A stretch of DNA of 10,446 bases from CALMFT01 sp041674565 (GCA_041674565.1 JBAYVQ010000026.1:1-10446), one strand, 5' to 3'; positions 1-8,353 are shown, counted from the first letter of the stretch. A program made the numbers and translations. The notes: generated by a model from the letters alone, not told the origin.

Positions 1-1293
1 CCTTTTTCTGATATAGGAATGCATACCTATCGCCACAGTATACAAGCATTGTGGGAACGCAATGTCATTTCAGGTTATGGAAATCATACCTTCGGACCGG
101 ACAATAAGATTACCCGTGCAGAACTACTCAAGATCGTATTGGAAGCGAGCAGCGCGCCAGTAGGCAATCAGACAGGTTGTTTCGTTGACATCAAAGATGA
201 ATGGTTTGCCAAATACGTTTGCTACGCTCACACTAAATGAATTATCAATGGATACGCCGACAATACTTTCAAGCCAAATCAACATATCACTATATCTGAG
301 AGCTTCAAGATAGGACTCAAATGATTTGGCATCTATGTAAGTGATTCATCCAACAAAGAGCGATATACACCGTACTTTGATTTTGTGCATAACAATAACA
401 TTATCTCCAAGTACGCTATTACCCACGACATGCATATGAAGCGTGGCATGATGTCACATCTCATCTATCAGCTCCTTCTCAATAAAGAACGAAAACTCAC
501 CTTCAATAATCAACGCAGTGTTATCTCTTCTGGATGCGGCGAAGACGCCCCGACCATCACGCCAAGTTTTTCTTATGTAGATGGTGTCAAACGTAGTTAC
601 ATCACCGCCATAGGCAAACATTATGATAAAAATAATCCGACACCATTGATTATCGCTTTTCATGGGCGCACCAACTCTAACGAAATGGTCCGTAGCTACT
701 ATGGCATAGAAAAAGCTGCAGAAGGAAACGCCATCATCGTATACCCTAGCGGATTACCACAAGAGTGACCGAGCCGCAACCGAAGTAACCCTGGAGACAA
801 ATCCAATCAGCTCAGAGATTTTGCATTATTTGATCAGCTCGTACAAGAGTTTAGTCAAAAGTACTGCATCAACAAAGATAAGATTTTTGTGGTCTGACAT
901 TCACTAGGCGCTTGGTTTACCAATAGTTTGGCATGCGCACGCTGAGATGTCATTCGTGCTATCGGAAGCGTAGGATGAGGTACCACTATCAATACCTGCA
1001 ACGGTCCTGTTGCTGCCATGATCATGCACAACCCAGAAGACAATTTGGCAAGTTATCAATCGGCGCTTACAGCTCGCAACCAACTATTGAAACAAAATTC
1101 TTGCGGACCAGAAACCGTAGAGTTTGGACCAGCGTGAAGCAATTGTGTGCAATACACCAACTGTCAGACAGATGCACCAGTCATACGATGCCCACATTCT
1201 CAATCTACCGATCATCGCGGCAACTACTACCCTCACGTACGACCAAGTTTTGCATGACAAGAGATCCGAAATTTCTTCATGGCCCAAAAATAA
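1..1293 (+). CDS. SLH-domain surface esterase, PHB-depolymerase/feruloyl-esterase-like (5' truncated)
   Basis: The frame is open from the window edge to TAA at 1291 if TGA codons at 238, 322, 766, 895, 943, 976, 1135 and 1255 are read as Gly; 430 residues are visible. Residues 1-47, about 59-113 and 121-160 are three SLH motifs (key pieces FSDI, ISGYG, ITRAELLKI; INGYADNTFKP), which in other bacteria hold proteins to cell-wall polymers. Residues from about 183 to the end look like the LpqC/PHB-depolymerase (COG3509) type of alpha/beta-hydrolase: AFHGR (about 219-223, oxyanion region), GHSLG (299-303, nucleophile Ser301, first Gly encoded by TGA), a likely acid Asp347 in HNPEDN and a likely His412 in YYPHVRP. 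The several Cys residues fit an exported protein. The substrate is not known: a polyester, a feruloyl ester or another acyl ester are all possible. A signal peptide would lie upstream of the window. The fold call is firm, the substrate open. Confidence 0.87.
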
Positions 1294-1348
1294 GACTACA
1301 TTTTCTTTACTTTTGTCAGCACAAAACTATAGTAGCAGTCCACTATCG

Positions 1349-1364
1349 TGTCTGATGACAGACA
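1349..1364 (+). other. Small perfect stem-loop
   Basis: TGTCTG, a four-base loop ATGA, then CAGACA form a perfect 6-bp hairpin in the 176-bp gap after the SLH esterase. No T-run follows, so it is not a terminator by itself. It may be part of the 3' UTR structure ahead of the terminator at 1392-1414. Confidence 0.3.
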
Positions 1365-1391
1365 TATCGTATCTAGGGAACCAACAAAACG

Positions 1392-1414
1392 ATACAGAAC
1401 TTCTGTATTTTTTT
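1392..1414 (+). terminator. Rho-independent terminator after the SLH esterase
   Basis: ATACAGA (1392-1398), loop ACT, TCTGTAT (1402-1408) form a 7-bp stem that runs directly into a tract of seven T (1408-1414). It lies about 100 bp past the stop of the SLH esterase, on the same strand, and would separate that gene from the small gene at 1470. Confidence 0.7.
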
Positions 1415-1441
1415 GTCCCACGAACACCATCAGATTATTTT
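1413..1441 (+). promoter_or_regulatory. Candidate sigma70-type promoter for the small gene at 1470
   Basis: TTGTCC (1413-1418) and TATTTT (1436-1441) are separated by exactly 17 bp and each matches four of six consensus positions. Transcription would begin near 1448, giving a leader of about 20 nt to the ATG at 1470. The sites are weak and the region is T-rich, so chance matches are possible. It sits just behind the terminator at 1392-1414. Confidence 0.3.
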
Positions 1442-1469
1442 TTATTTTTAATGAGTATGAAAACACATC

Positions 1470-1787
1470 ATGAGAGACACAGCGGAAGTATTTTTCAAAA
1501 AACACTATTATGATTTTATGCAACAAGTAAAAGGCACAGAGACACAAGAGCAAGCCACAGAGTACACTATGCAGTTGGCAACTGCGTTGTATGCAGTAAG
1601 AGATGCTTATAGTCACGACATACGTGCATCGAGATGTATTACCGAATCCATACTGAGTTTACGAAGTGTGACCGAACAACATCTACACGCGCACGAACTA
1701 TTCGCAACGCTCAAAGATAACGAAGAGACCCAAACGCAACTCACACAACAACTCCAACAAGCGGTCCATAAACACAAAAAAAGCTAA
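1470..1787 (+). CDS. Small helical protein of unknown function (105 aa)
   Basis: The family is not recognised. The product is 105 residues, rich in Gln, Thr, Glu, His and Ala, with no membrane segment and no signal peptide, and the residue pattern suggests mostly helix with a Gln-rich helical C-terminus ending in HKHKKS. It contains no in-frame TGA, so it reads the same in the standard code. In this frame a TAA lies at 1449-1451 and the first ATG after it is at 1470; no Shine-Dalgarno sequence is visible. ATGs at 1451 and 1457 are in another frame that gives a much shorter product ending near 1612. The stop at 1785-1787 is only 5 bp from the converging response-regulator stop. A clean 318-bp frame between a terminator and a convergent gene supports a real gene, but nothing shows its job. 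Confidence 0.6.
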   Translation: MRDTAEVFFKKHYYDFMQQVKGTETQEQATEYTMQLATALYAVRDAYSHDIRASRCITESILSLRSVTEQHLHAHELFATLKDNEETQTQLTQQLQQAVHKHKKS

Positions 1788-1807
1788 GAGGTCTAAACCC
1801 CAAGCTT
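1776..1807 (-). terminator. Rho-independent terminator of the two-component operon
   Basis: Read on the minus strand from 1807, AAGCTTGGGG pairs with CCTCTTAGCTT (one T-T mismatch, two G-U pairs) around a loop of about six bases, followed by seven T (1782 to 1776). The loop holds the response regulator's own TAG stop (1795-1793), and the descending arm with the T-run lies inside the last codons of the converging 105-aa gene. In the plus direction no T-run follows, so it should act only on the minus-strand operon. Confidence 0.6.
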
Positions 1808-2458
1808 ATATCCAAATCACTTTACTGTGGTAATAAATTCCTTAGCGAGCTTTTTTCTTATTCAGCTTATCAATACATCAATCTTATTGTCGGACTCTCG
1901 CATGCCCATATCACCTCGCAGGTAGTCTGCTACCACAGTCCTCGCTACTGCCTCTCATGGTGACTCCAGGAGTAGTTTGAGCACGACTCGCTCATTTGCT
2001 GTCATATGAACCTCTTCTCCATTTTTATGGACACTCATGCGCTCTTTGTCCAACACAAACTCATGTCGCGTGATAGTGTATTGTTCTTGGCTTGTGTGAT
2101 ATCTTTCTACCAGTTTCAGGATTCTTGCCTCTAGCTCCCTTAGGTCAAATGGTTTAGCCAAATAATCATCTGCACCCGCATCAAATCAAGTCAGCTTATC
2201 TTCTATCTGATACTTAGCAGTTTCCATAATAATGGGTGTTTGGGAAAATGATTTGATATGCTGACACAGCTCGATCCCAGATCCATCTGGCAGCATCCAA
2301 TCCAATACAATACAATCAAACTTCTTATTTTGCAGCTGCTGAAGGCAATCTTGCTTGGTCAACACTCGAGTTACCAGAAAATCACTAGACTCCAAATAGA
2401 GCTTGATGGATTCACCAATATCACGAGTATCTTCCACCAATAAGATCGAATTCATCAT
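1793..2458 (-). CDS. OmpR/PhoB-family response regulator
   Basis: 221 residues with four TGA codons read as Gly, the usual OmpR-family length. The receiver domain (about 4-118) shows the acidic pair Glu9-Asp10, phosphoacceptor Asp53 in VLDWMLPDGSG, Thr80 and Lys102 in the YLAKPF motif. The C-terminal winged helix (about 125-221) ends with the typical recognition helix and wing: NKIDVLIS, IRKKL and ITTVKGFGYKL, the Gly before FGY being a TGA codon. It should bind DNA when phosphorylated by the kinase encoded just upstream. Its ATG (2458) directly follows the kinase TAG (2461-2459), so translation is probably coupled; a second ATG at 2455 is equally possible. An oddity is IIMETAK, with Glu79 where a hydrophobic residue is common. 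A one-sided terminator follows at its stop codon. Target genes are unknown; the secreted repeat protein of the same operon is a natural candidate. Confidence 0.93.
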
Positions 2459-3700
2459 CTACGATAAAGAAATAATCAGAGTCGTACCTCTGCCAGGCTC
2501 GCTTTGCAATTGGGTATGTCGACCATGTTTTTCTATAAGCATTTTTACTAAGTATAGCCCCAGCCCATATCATTCTCACTCAGCGCCATGGGTTTTTTTC
2601 CAAAATCTATCAAACACATGAGGCAAATCCTGTGCAGCAATACCTTCTCCTGTATCGGCAATCGTTAAAACATTATCACTGAGTTTCAGTGTCACCTTTC
2701 CGTCTTCGGGAGTAAATTTGAATGCGTTAGACAGTACATTGTCTACAATCATACGAAATACTGTAGGTTCGGTGGCAAGCACACAACGATCGGGCAAGGT
2801 AGCAGTAGCGCTGATATGCTTGTGACTATAGTGATGTTGTATGGACTCAATAGATTGATTGATCAGAGGAACAATATCAATAGGACTGAGTTTGAGTGCA
2901 TGAAATTCTCGTTTGGTGATAAGCAACAAGGTCTCAAATAACTGGTTGAGATGGGTTACCTGTTTCTTGAGTTTGGGTAAGGCATGTTCGTAATGCTTTG
3001 TTTTTTCCGCCACATCGATTAGAGCACTCAAGGACATGAGAGGTGTTTTCAATTCATGAGAAGCGTAGGAAACAAAATCACTCAGACTGTCTGTCTGTTG
3101 TTTGATAACATCCAACGATTCTTGCAATTTATCAGCAATAATCTGAATCTCATCATCTACTGGACCCAATGTAGGCACCTGCTTATCCAGAGTATGGATA
3201 TCCAAACCCTGTACAAAGTCCATCAAAGCTCTCACTCTATACAAAGACGATCTCACAAATCGATGCGAAGCCACATAGGTCAATCATACACACAACGATA
3301 GGATAATCAGAGTAACGAAAAGTAACTTATGCTGTGCATCCACCAGGTGAGAAACCACCACCAATTTCAGATTATTCTTATCTTTGAGATAAATCACGTA
3401 CTCATCATCCACTTTACTCAATCTGCGTAGGATATCATGATTGCGCAACTCCAACTCCAGATCGTCACTATGCGGCATAGTGTACATATTGGTTATCAAG
3501 GGTAAACGAGCTGGCAAACGGCGTTCTACCTGAGTAAGGCCCTTCACTGCGCGCGGAGGCAATCAGAGTTTAGCAACCTCAGCACGATACCACTGAGCAA
3601 AAAATACAGCATTGATAAACAGCCCCACTATACAAAGAAGGGCTGCTACATATAAGGTAAATTTGAGACTGATTTGGGTCGATGTTTTGAGTTGCATCAT
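2459..3700 (-). CDS. Membrane sensor histidine kinase, class I (HisKA + HATPase_c)
   Basis: 413 residues with four TGA-Gly codons. Transmembrane helix 1 is at about 14-35 and helix 2 at about 126-145, enclosing an external sensor region of about 90 residues that matches no family I recognise. A HAMP-like linker leads to the H-box SYASHELKTP with phospho-accepting His215. The ATPase domain has N-box Asn321 and Asn325 (DNVLSNAFKF), G1 box DTGEGI (349-354) and G2 box GEGYGLGL (375-382), in which two of the glycines are TGA codons, and ends with the usual GTT-type strand. All catalytic motifs are present, so it should be an active autokinase that phosphorylates the adjacent regulator. ATG at 3700 lies 20 bp after the stop of the secreted repeat protein (a second ATG is at 3697); no clear ribosome binding site is seen. 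Under the standard code this gene would appear as three fragments. Confidence 0.93.
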
Positions 3701-3720
3701 AGATTCAATAGGTAACAATA

Positions 3721-4575
3721 TTACGATTGAACAGGCTTCAATTTTTTAATCATTCTTTTGATCATACCGCCTTTTTTAGGCATATTGGTATGTTTTTCTA
3801 CTATTTTTGCAAACTCTTCCTTTGTGGGAACGGTTGGCTGATTTGCAGTCCAAGCAGCCACAAAGGCATTGTAGTTATTTGAAGTCACTGCGGCACGTAC
3901 TGCGGCACGTTTTTTGCTCAGCTCCACCATTTTAGCGAACTCTTCTTGAGTAGGCACAACAGGCGTCTTATTGCCTCTACCTCGTTTTTCTACTTTTGGC
4001 AAATCAGCGATAGCAGCAGTAAATGCACTATAGTTGTTGTTTTGGATAGCTAACTCGAGAGCATTATGAGATTTTTTTACTTCCACCATCTTAACAAACT
4101 GTTCTTGTGTAGGTATAGAACGGTTTTTGAGCATATTGGTACCCGTAGTTGTTGGTTTTGGCATATTTGCCAAAGCAGTTTTAAATCCTTCGTAATTATT
4201 CGCCATAATGGCTGCCTCTAGGGCATTGTGAGCATTTTCATGCGTTACCATGATAGTAAATTCCTCTTGCGTAGGGACCGTCTTTTTGTTGGCAGTCCAG
4301 GCTTTTACGAAAGCATCATAGTCTTTTGCCTTGATAGCATCCATAATAGCCACGTCCATCATATGATTCATCTTTTCTCCTCCGTGTTTTGATTTTTTGC
4401 CTTGACCCATACCTCATCCTAGACCAAGTCAAGCACCCATAGACATTGCTCCTCATTTACCTCATCTCGATACAAGATGATCGGATTCGGAGCCCTGTCA
4501 CCCAAAAGCATAACTTTGTGCCCCAATCCCAAGAGCTAAGACACTAACAATCGCTACAGAAAGCGTTTTTTTCAT
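3721..4575 (-). CDS. Secreted protein with four-fold repeat, first gene of a two-component operon
   Basis: 284 residues with five TGA-Gly codons, all in the first 55 residues. The N-terminus is a clear Sec signal peptide (MKK, hydrophobic core 5-18, likely cleavage after SYA at residue 23). Residues 24-68 are rich in Gly, Ser and Lys. Residues 74-262 hold four copies of a unit built from a short helix ending in NNYxAF, an A-rich piece and VPTQEEFAKMVE; PTQEEF-type motifs stand at 101, 155, 208 and 250. The tail (267-284) is basic. I do not recognise the family. The position just ahead of the kinase (20-bp gap) suggests that it is the operon's regulated product or an extracytoplasmic partner of the sensor, perhaps in the way CpxP or Spy serve Cpx/Bae systems, but no sequence likeness to those was seen. 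The signal peptide decides the start: the ATG at 4410 would lose it. Confidence 0.85.
3790..4356 (-). repeat. Four tandem protein-coding repeats (42-54 codons each)
   Basis: Within the secreted protein, units cover about residues 74-113, 114-167, 168-221 and 222-262. The PTQEEF anchor recurs after 54, 53 and 42 residues, and the DY/NNY anchor after 42, 54 and 53. The middle units carry an extra linker of about 11-12 residues (TTTGTNMLKNR; VEKRGRGNKTP). At DNA level the copies have diverged clearly, so the repeat is old rather than a recent slippage product. Confidence 0.8.
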
Positions 4576-4590
4576 GTGAACATACATCAG

Positions 4591-4596
4591 ATTATA
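4591..4596 (-). promoter_or_regulatory. Candidate -10 box of the repeat-protein/kinase/regulator operon
   Basis: The minus strand has a perfect TATAAT reading 4596 to 4591. Transcription would start near 4584, only about nine bases before the ATG at 4575, so the mRNA would have an almost absent leader. No good -35 box lies 16-18 bp upstream, which would fit an activator-dependent promoter, for example autoregulation by the OmpR-type regulator, or chance in AT-rich DNA. Confidence 0.35.
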
Positions 4597-4632
4597 AATA
4601 ATCAATCACGAAAAGATTGACGCTGGAATGTA

Positions 4633-4648
4633 TAAGGAAGATACCTTA
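4633..4648. promoter_or_regulatory. Short inverted repeat in the divergent promoter region (possible operator)
   Basis: TAAGG (4633-4637), six bases, CCTTA (4644-4648) form a perfect palindrome about 40 bp upstream of the -10 box of the minus-strand operon. TATAAGG recurs at 4683-4689. A second small inverted repeat, ACCT/AGGT, lies at 4654-4666. The spacing would suit a regulator acting on the TCS operon, but five-base arms are common by chance. Confidence 0.25.
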
Positions 4649-4722
4649 AAATAACCTGTACTAGGTATAGCAAAAATGTCAATATAAGGCTTTCATTAGC
4701 TCTCCATAATAGTGGGCAATAT

Positions 4723-4751
4723 TTGACTAATGAGTAAGCGGGCAGTATAAT
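4723..4751 (+). promoter_or_regulatory. Strong sigma70-type promoter of the sortase operon
   Basis: TTGACT (4723-4728), exactly 17 bp, then TATAAT (4746-4751): five of six and six of six consensus matches at ideal spacing. The predicted transcription start is near 4758. The -10 box covers the ATG at 4750, so an mRNA from this promoter cannot begin translation there; the next in-frame ATGs, 4783 and 4789, become the likely starts with a leader of about 25-30 nt. Confidence 0.72.
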
Positions 4752-4782
4752 GAAGGTGCATTATTTTCTGAAGAAAATCGGC

Positions 4783-5679
4783 ATGCACATGACTTTAGAT
4801 GAGTTACTATCGCCCACAGACAAACAAGAACACCGTCAGCACAAAAGAAAGCCCAAGAGCAAGGTATTTTTTTCGTTACAAGAAGCGGGAAAGTTGGTGG
4901 TGGTGGTATTTGCAAGTTTTTTGGTTGGCACCATACTTACCAACGCGGGGCTTTACACCGAGAAAATCAATGAACTAATACACGGAGTCAGCTCTATAAC
5001 AATGATCAAAAGCACCTCAGATCGCATCAATTTTGCTGCCGATAGCAAACAGCAGCAACTGGACGACTTATTCAAAAAACAACAGGACCAACAAAAACAC
5101 AATAGCAAGGATGATATATACGCATACTACAATAATAGAGCCAATTCACTAGATCGGCAATTCAATACGCTTCCGCCAGACAAAAGGATCGTAATACCAG
5201 ATCTTGGTATACAAGCGCCCATAGTCATGGTAGAAGGGGATACGAAAGGGAAAATGCAAGAGGGCGAGTTTGCAGAAGAGCTTAAGCAAGGCGTAGTACA
5301 CTATCCTACCACACCAAAACCAGGAGAAAAAGGAACTATGATGCTATTTGGACATACAAGCAATTATTTTTGGGTCAAAAGTGCATACAATACGGTATTT
5401 TCCAAGATACCACAGCTCAAAGCAGGAAGCGTTATCAAAGTATATCGAGACGGGAAAGAGCATGAATATATAGTAACTGAGCAGGAAGTAGTAAAACCAA
5501 ATGATGTACCTTGATTGTATGAAAAAAAGTACGATAGTAGCGAAAGCAAGCTTGCTATCATGGGTTGTTACCCAATCGGCACCAGAGATAAGAGGATGAT
5601 TATCTTCGCTAAACCAAAGAATGACAGCAACACAGCAAGCAAAAACCTAGCATACAACGCAGCCATCAAAAAACAATAA
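4783..5679 (+). CDS. Sortase-family transpeptidase, membrane anchored
   Basis: 298 residues from ATG 4783, one TGA-Gly codon (5512). A basic N-terminus leads into one transmembrane helix (about 37-58, VVVVFASFLVG), giving a type II orientation with the enzyme outside. A Gln- and Lys-rich, probably coiled stalk (about 80-110) follows, then the sortase barrel: PDLGIQAPIV, LFGHTSN with catalytic His191, and MGCYPIGTRDKR with nucleophile Cys262 and Arg271 nine residues later, the usual sortase Cys-to-Arg spacing. Sortases cut a sorting motif (often LPxTG-like) and join the protein to an envelope acceptor; the subclass is not clear. The ATG at 4750 is open and in frame, adding 11 residues, but lies inside the -10 box, so 4783 (or 4789) was preferred. 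The gene faces away from the two-component operon and is followed after 25 bp by an unknown gene, likely in the same transcript. Confidence 0.88.
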
Positions 5680-5704
5680 GATATTTACCTATTTAGTTTG
5701 CATT

Positions 5705-6367
5705 ATGAGTACAACACAAATCAGTCAAACAGCCAGCGCTCTTCACCCAGCAAGCACGCAAGAAGTGGTTGTCCAGAAAACGCTCAAAGAGCACTTCAAC
5801 AGCATTATGGCAAAATGCAATAGACTCAAGGAAATCGCTCTCCTTTGTGACTCCAAGGGTATGCTGAAAAAAAAGCCCCAGCAGCCAGGACGAAATATCA
5901 ACACACATCCTCAAGTGTCTTGGAATGACAACAGTTTTGAATATATGGATTTTATTATTACACCAGTAAAATCACAACTTCCTAGAGATCAAGAAAAGCA
6001 AAACATAACCATGAGACTTTCGTTTGGAGAGAAAGAGCTTACCGATCACAATCAAGAACAGGTATACAACATAGCGATAACCTTCAGATGGCTCACACAA
6101 GAAGAGGAATGATGCACTACTCAAGTCTGTGAGTATATGGTCTACTCTCACCCTGAGGTAGGATCAGAAAACCTCAGCGTAGCAGGATGCTTTGATAATG
6201 AAGGAAATCTGTATAAGTATGGTGCTACTATTGTGGAAGATATACTGGAAGAGTGACGTCCTATACAAGATGACCTAGAACTCATACAGCAGTCCATAAG
6301 AGAATTTGCTACCTATATTGCAGAATTAAAAAGACAGCATGTGCAACAACAAGCAAGCAAATCATAA
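5705..6367 (+). CDS. Hypothetical protein, 220 aa, second gene after sortase
   Basis: No family is recognised. The 220 residues include two TGA-Gly codons (6110, 6254). There is no signal peptide and no membrane helix. The N-terminal part (1-65) is helical and ends in a Lys-rich stretch; the middle (about 75-190) alternates strands and loops (MDFIITPVKS, YNIAITFRWL, KYGATIVEDILEE); the last 30 residues form a charged, Gln-rich helix (IQQSIREFATYIAELKRQ). The ATG at 5705 lies 25 bp after the sortase stop, with no clear ribosome binding site and no terminator between, so co-transcription with the sortase is likely. The soluble, cytoplasmic look argues against its being a sortase substrate. Under the standard code it would be cut to 135 residues. 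Confidence 0.7.
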
Positions 6368-6376
6368 ACAATTTAT

Positions 6377-6441
6377 ATAAGCTAATACTCAAAAACGCTG
6401 AAACGAGATCACCACTATTCTGTACAAGCTAGTCAGCTTAT
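6377..6441 (+). other. Competing inverted repeats in the leader of the 590-aa gene
   Basis: ATAAGCT (6377-6383) is complementary to AGCTTAT (6435-6441). The same 3' arm can instead pair with the nearer AAGCT (6426-6430) across a four-base loop. The two pairings exclude each other, as in a switchable leader, but no T-run follows and the arms are short. If translation starts upstream of 6455 this stretch would be coding. Confidence 0.2.
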
Positions 6442-6454
6442 CTCTCATTATCAT

Positions 6455-8227
6455 GTGCGATACAATGCCATAAAGAGATATGTGGTTTTCTCGCTTGGAG
6501 GATTGATAGGGATCGGTATATTGCTATACTCCATACTGGTCTCACGCGAAACCAGTGTAGCCAATAACGAGATGTTTCGCGACATCGGTTTCAGCAAGAC
6601 GGGTTCAACTGCCATAGCACACAGCATATACTACGCCCCAGCATGATTCAAATTGGGTGATTTTGATGCTTCGCTACTGGGAGGTCGATATACGTACGCT
6701 AACGGCAAGCATATCAGTAAAAACAATCTCTTGCACTATGCTGGTTATGTATTACCTATCAATATCACTACAGCAAGCTCTACAAATTACCTAGGTACTA
6801 CCCCAGAGGAAAAAGTTGCCCAGTACATTGAGCAGTTTATCATCCTTGACCCAACGGTACTACAGGAAAACCAACAGGAGCAAAAAAAGATAGAACCGTT
6901 GTCAGAAAACCTCGTGGAAGCTTTTAGTTTGGATTGTATGGTATCCAGCCTGAGGATTATCTCTGATTTTTGTGATCATAATATCGAAGTCTTTTCTCAA
7001 AACTTCTGGAAATATGATATCACAGCTCAATTTGAAGTCGTATCCAGTATATTCAAACAGTCAAATGATCCGATAATCAGAAACAATATATGTCAGAGTA
7101 TCGTACATTTTGAATTTTTGAACAACAATCCAGATAACAGATTTAGGGAGATACTAAACTCTTGTGATGCACAATTCCTGACTACTCACGATACTCTCGT
7201 ACAACGAAATAGCGTTATCAAGCAGCTAGGCACCAAACTCAATCCTAGCCCTGACAAAGATAGCAAGCGGAATCAGCTCAAGCTTGTGAGTAGCATGCAA
7301 CTCATACAGTCTCAGATTATTCAAAATAAGATAGATACCAGCTTCCTGGAGTCATATCGTGAATTCGTCAACCAACTCCTCAAACTATCCGATATAGATC
7401 AGTTTAGCGTCGATCTCATCTATAGATATCACAATCAGTACCTTATGAAGTGATTGATGGAACTCCAAAAAGTAGTAAATCTCGATACCGTGCAAGATCT
7501 TCAAAATATTCTCGATAAATTTGATACTATAAATAATGGAGATAATCTGAATCTCATTGGACTAAGATACAGAGTAAGTCCCAATCTCGTACTAGCTACT
7601 GACTATGCACAAGAACACCCACCACTTACCTGAGGACCTATCACCGTGATCACAGGTAACACAAGCGGGTTTGATGCATCTGTCATCAACGCAGTGATTG
7701 GACAAGTAGATAACGCTATACAATGGAATATGGCAAACTCATGATCCACTCCGACTCCACCGCCCGTAGAGCAGGTTGCGAACGAAACCCCTGTGGCACA
7801 AACCCCACCACAGGATACTTCGCCACCACCCAGTACAAATCCACCTAGCGACAGCATTCCCGACAAAGAGGAAGATCTCAATACCTACCAACCACAAAAA
7901 CAAGCCACCATGTACCAACCAGAAAATAGCGAATCCAAGGCAAGGACAACGATATCTGATAGGATGTACAACAACCTGGGGATCAAGCCATCCACCATAG
8001 TCAACAAAGGTAATAGGTATCTCATCATGCGATCATATAGCAATTATGAGTTTGCAGCACTATTGGATAGAGAAAATGATCGAAAATTATCACCTGTATA
8101 TGTCAAAATCGATGGCCATCTTACCCCCATCCCAGATCTAGAAATGTATCTGATGGACTACGATAGATATACACAGATCAAATTCCTCAAAAGTCCAGAT
8201 CAGTACGTAAGACAAGCCACACAATAA
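6455..8227 (+). CDS. Hypothetical membrane-anchored protein with Pro-rich linker (590 aa)
   Basis: 590 residues from GTG 6455 with TGA-Gly codons at 6644, 7451, 7631 and 7742. One transmembrane helix (about 10-29, YVVFSLGGLIGIGILLYSIL) preceded by basic residues anchors it, with the bulk probably outside the membrane. Residues 45-115 resemble no known domain; 130-400 are mostly helical with several Cys; about 431-495 are a Pro/Thr/Gln/Ser-rich linker; 496-590 form a compact C-terminal domain with YVKIDGHLTPIPDLEMY. No LPxTG-like end was found. The start is uncertain: the frame is open upstream to TAA at 6383 with no ATG, and a CTG at 6398 would add 19 plausible residues beginning LKRDHHY. It is the last gene before the terminator at 8302-8331 and probably belongs to the sortase transcript. 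The architecture fits an envelope assembly or anchoring protein, but the function is unknown. Confidence 0.75.
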
Positions 8228-8301
8228 GAGGCCAACATCACAAGTCATCCATCGGGTCATTTTTCTAATTGAAAACATAATCATTTTAAGTATTTTCATA
8301 T

Positions 8302-8331
8302 CCAAATGATAGCTTTTCATTTGGTCTTTTT
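8302..8331 (+). terminator. Rho-independent terminator between the 590-aa gene and atpA
   Basis: CCAAATGA (8302-8309), seven-base loop, TCATTTGG (8317-8324) make a perfect 8-bp stem, followed by TCTTTTT (8325-8331). It closes the sortase transcript 75 bp after the last stop codon. It is also only 22 bp before the atpA start, so if the atpA promoter lies upstream (a weak TTGAAA 8269-8274 with TATTTT 8291-8296 exists) the hairpin would sit in the atpA leader and could attenuate it. Confidence 0.75.
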
Positions 8332-8353
8332 AGTTCCTAATAGTTCAAGATTT

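Noticed and set aside
933..1355. Plus-strand 140-codon frame overlapping the SLH esterase
   Set aside because: It overlaps the conserved esterase core in another frame, has an Arg/Cys-rich composition and matches no domain.
1296..1616. Minus-strand 106-codon frame opposite the 105-aa gene
   Set aside because: It covers a terminator and the start of the plus-strand gene, and its Cys/Leu/Phe-rich product looks like antisense of AT-rich DNA.
4633..4700. A riboswitch or CRISPR-like repeat in the divergent promoter region
   Set aside because: Only two short inverted repeats and a seven-base direct repeat are present; no regular spacing and no known aptamer core was recognised.
7603..7881. Minus-strand Gly/Ser/Cys-rich frame
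   Set aside because: It is the complement of the Pro/Thr-rich linker of the 590-aa protein; Pro codons read backwards give Gly-rich chance frames.
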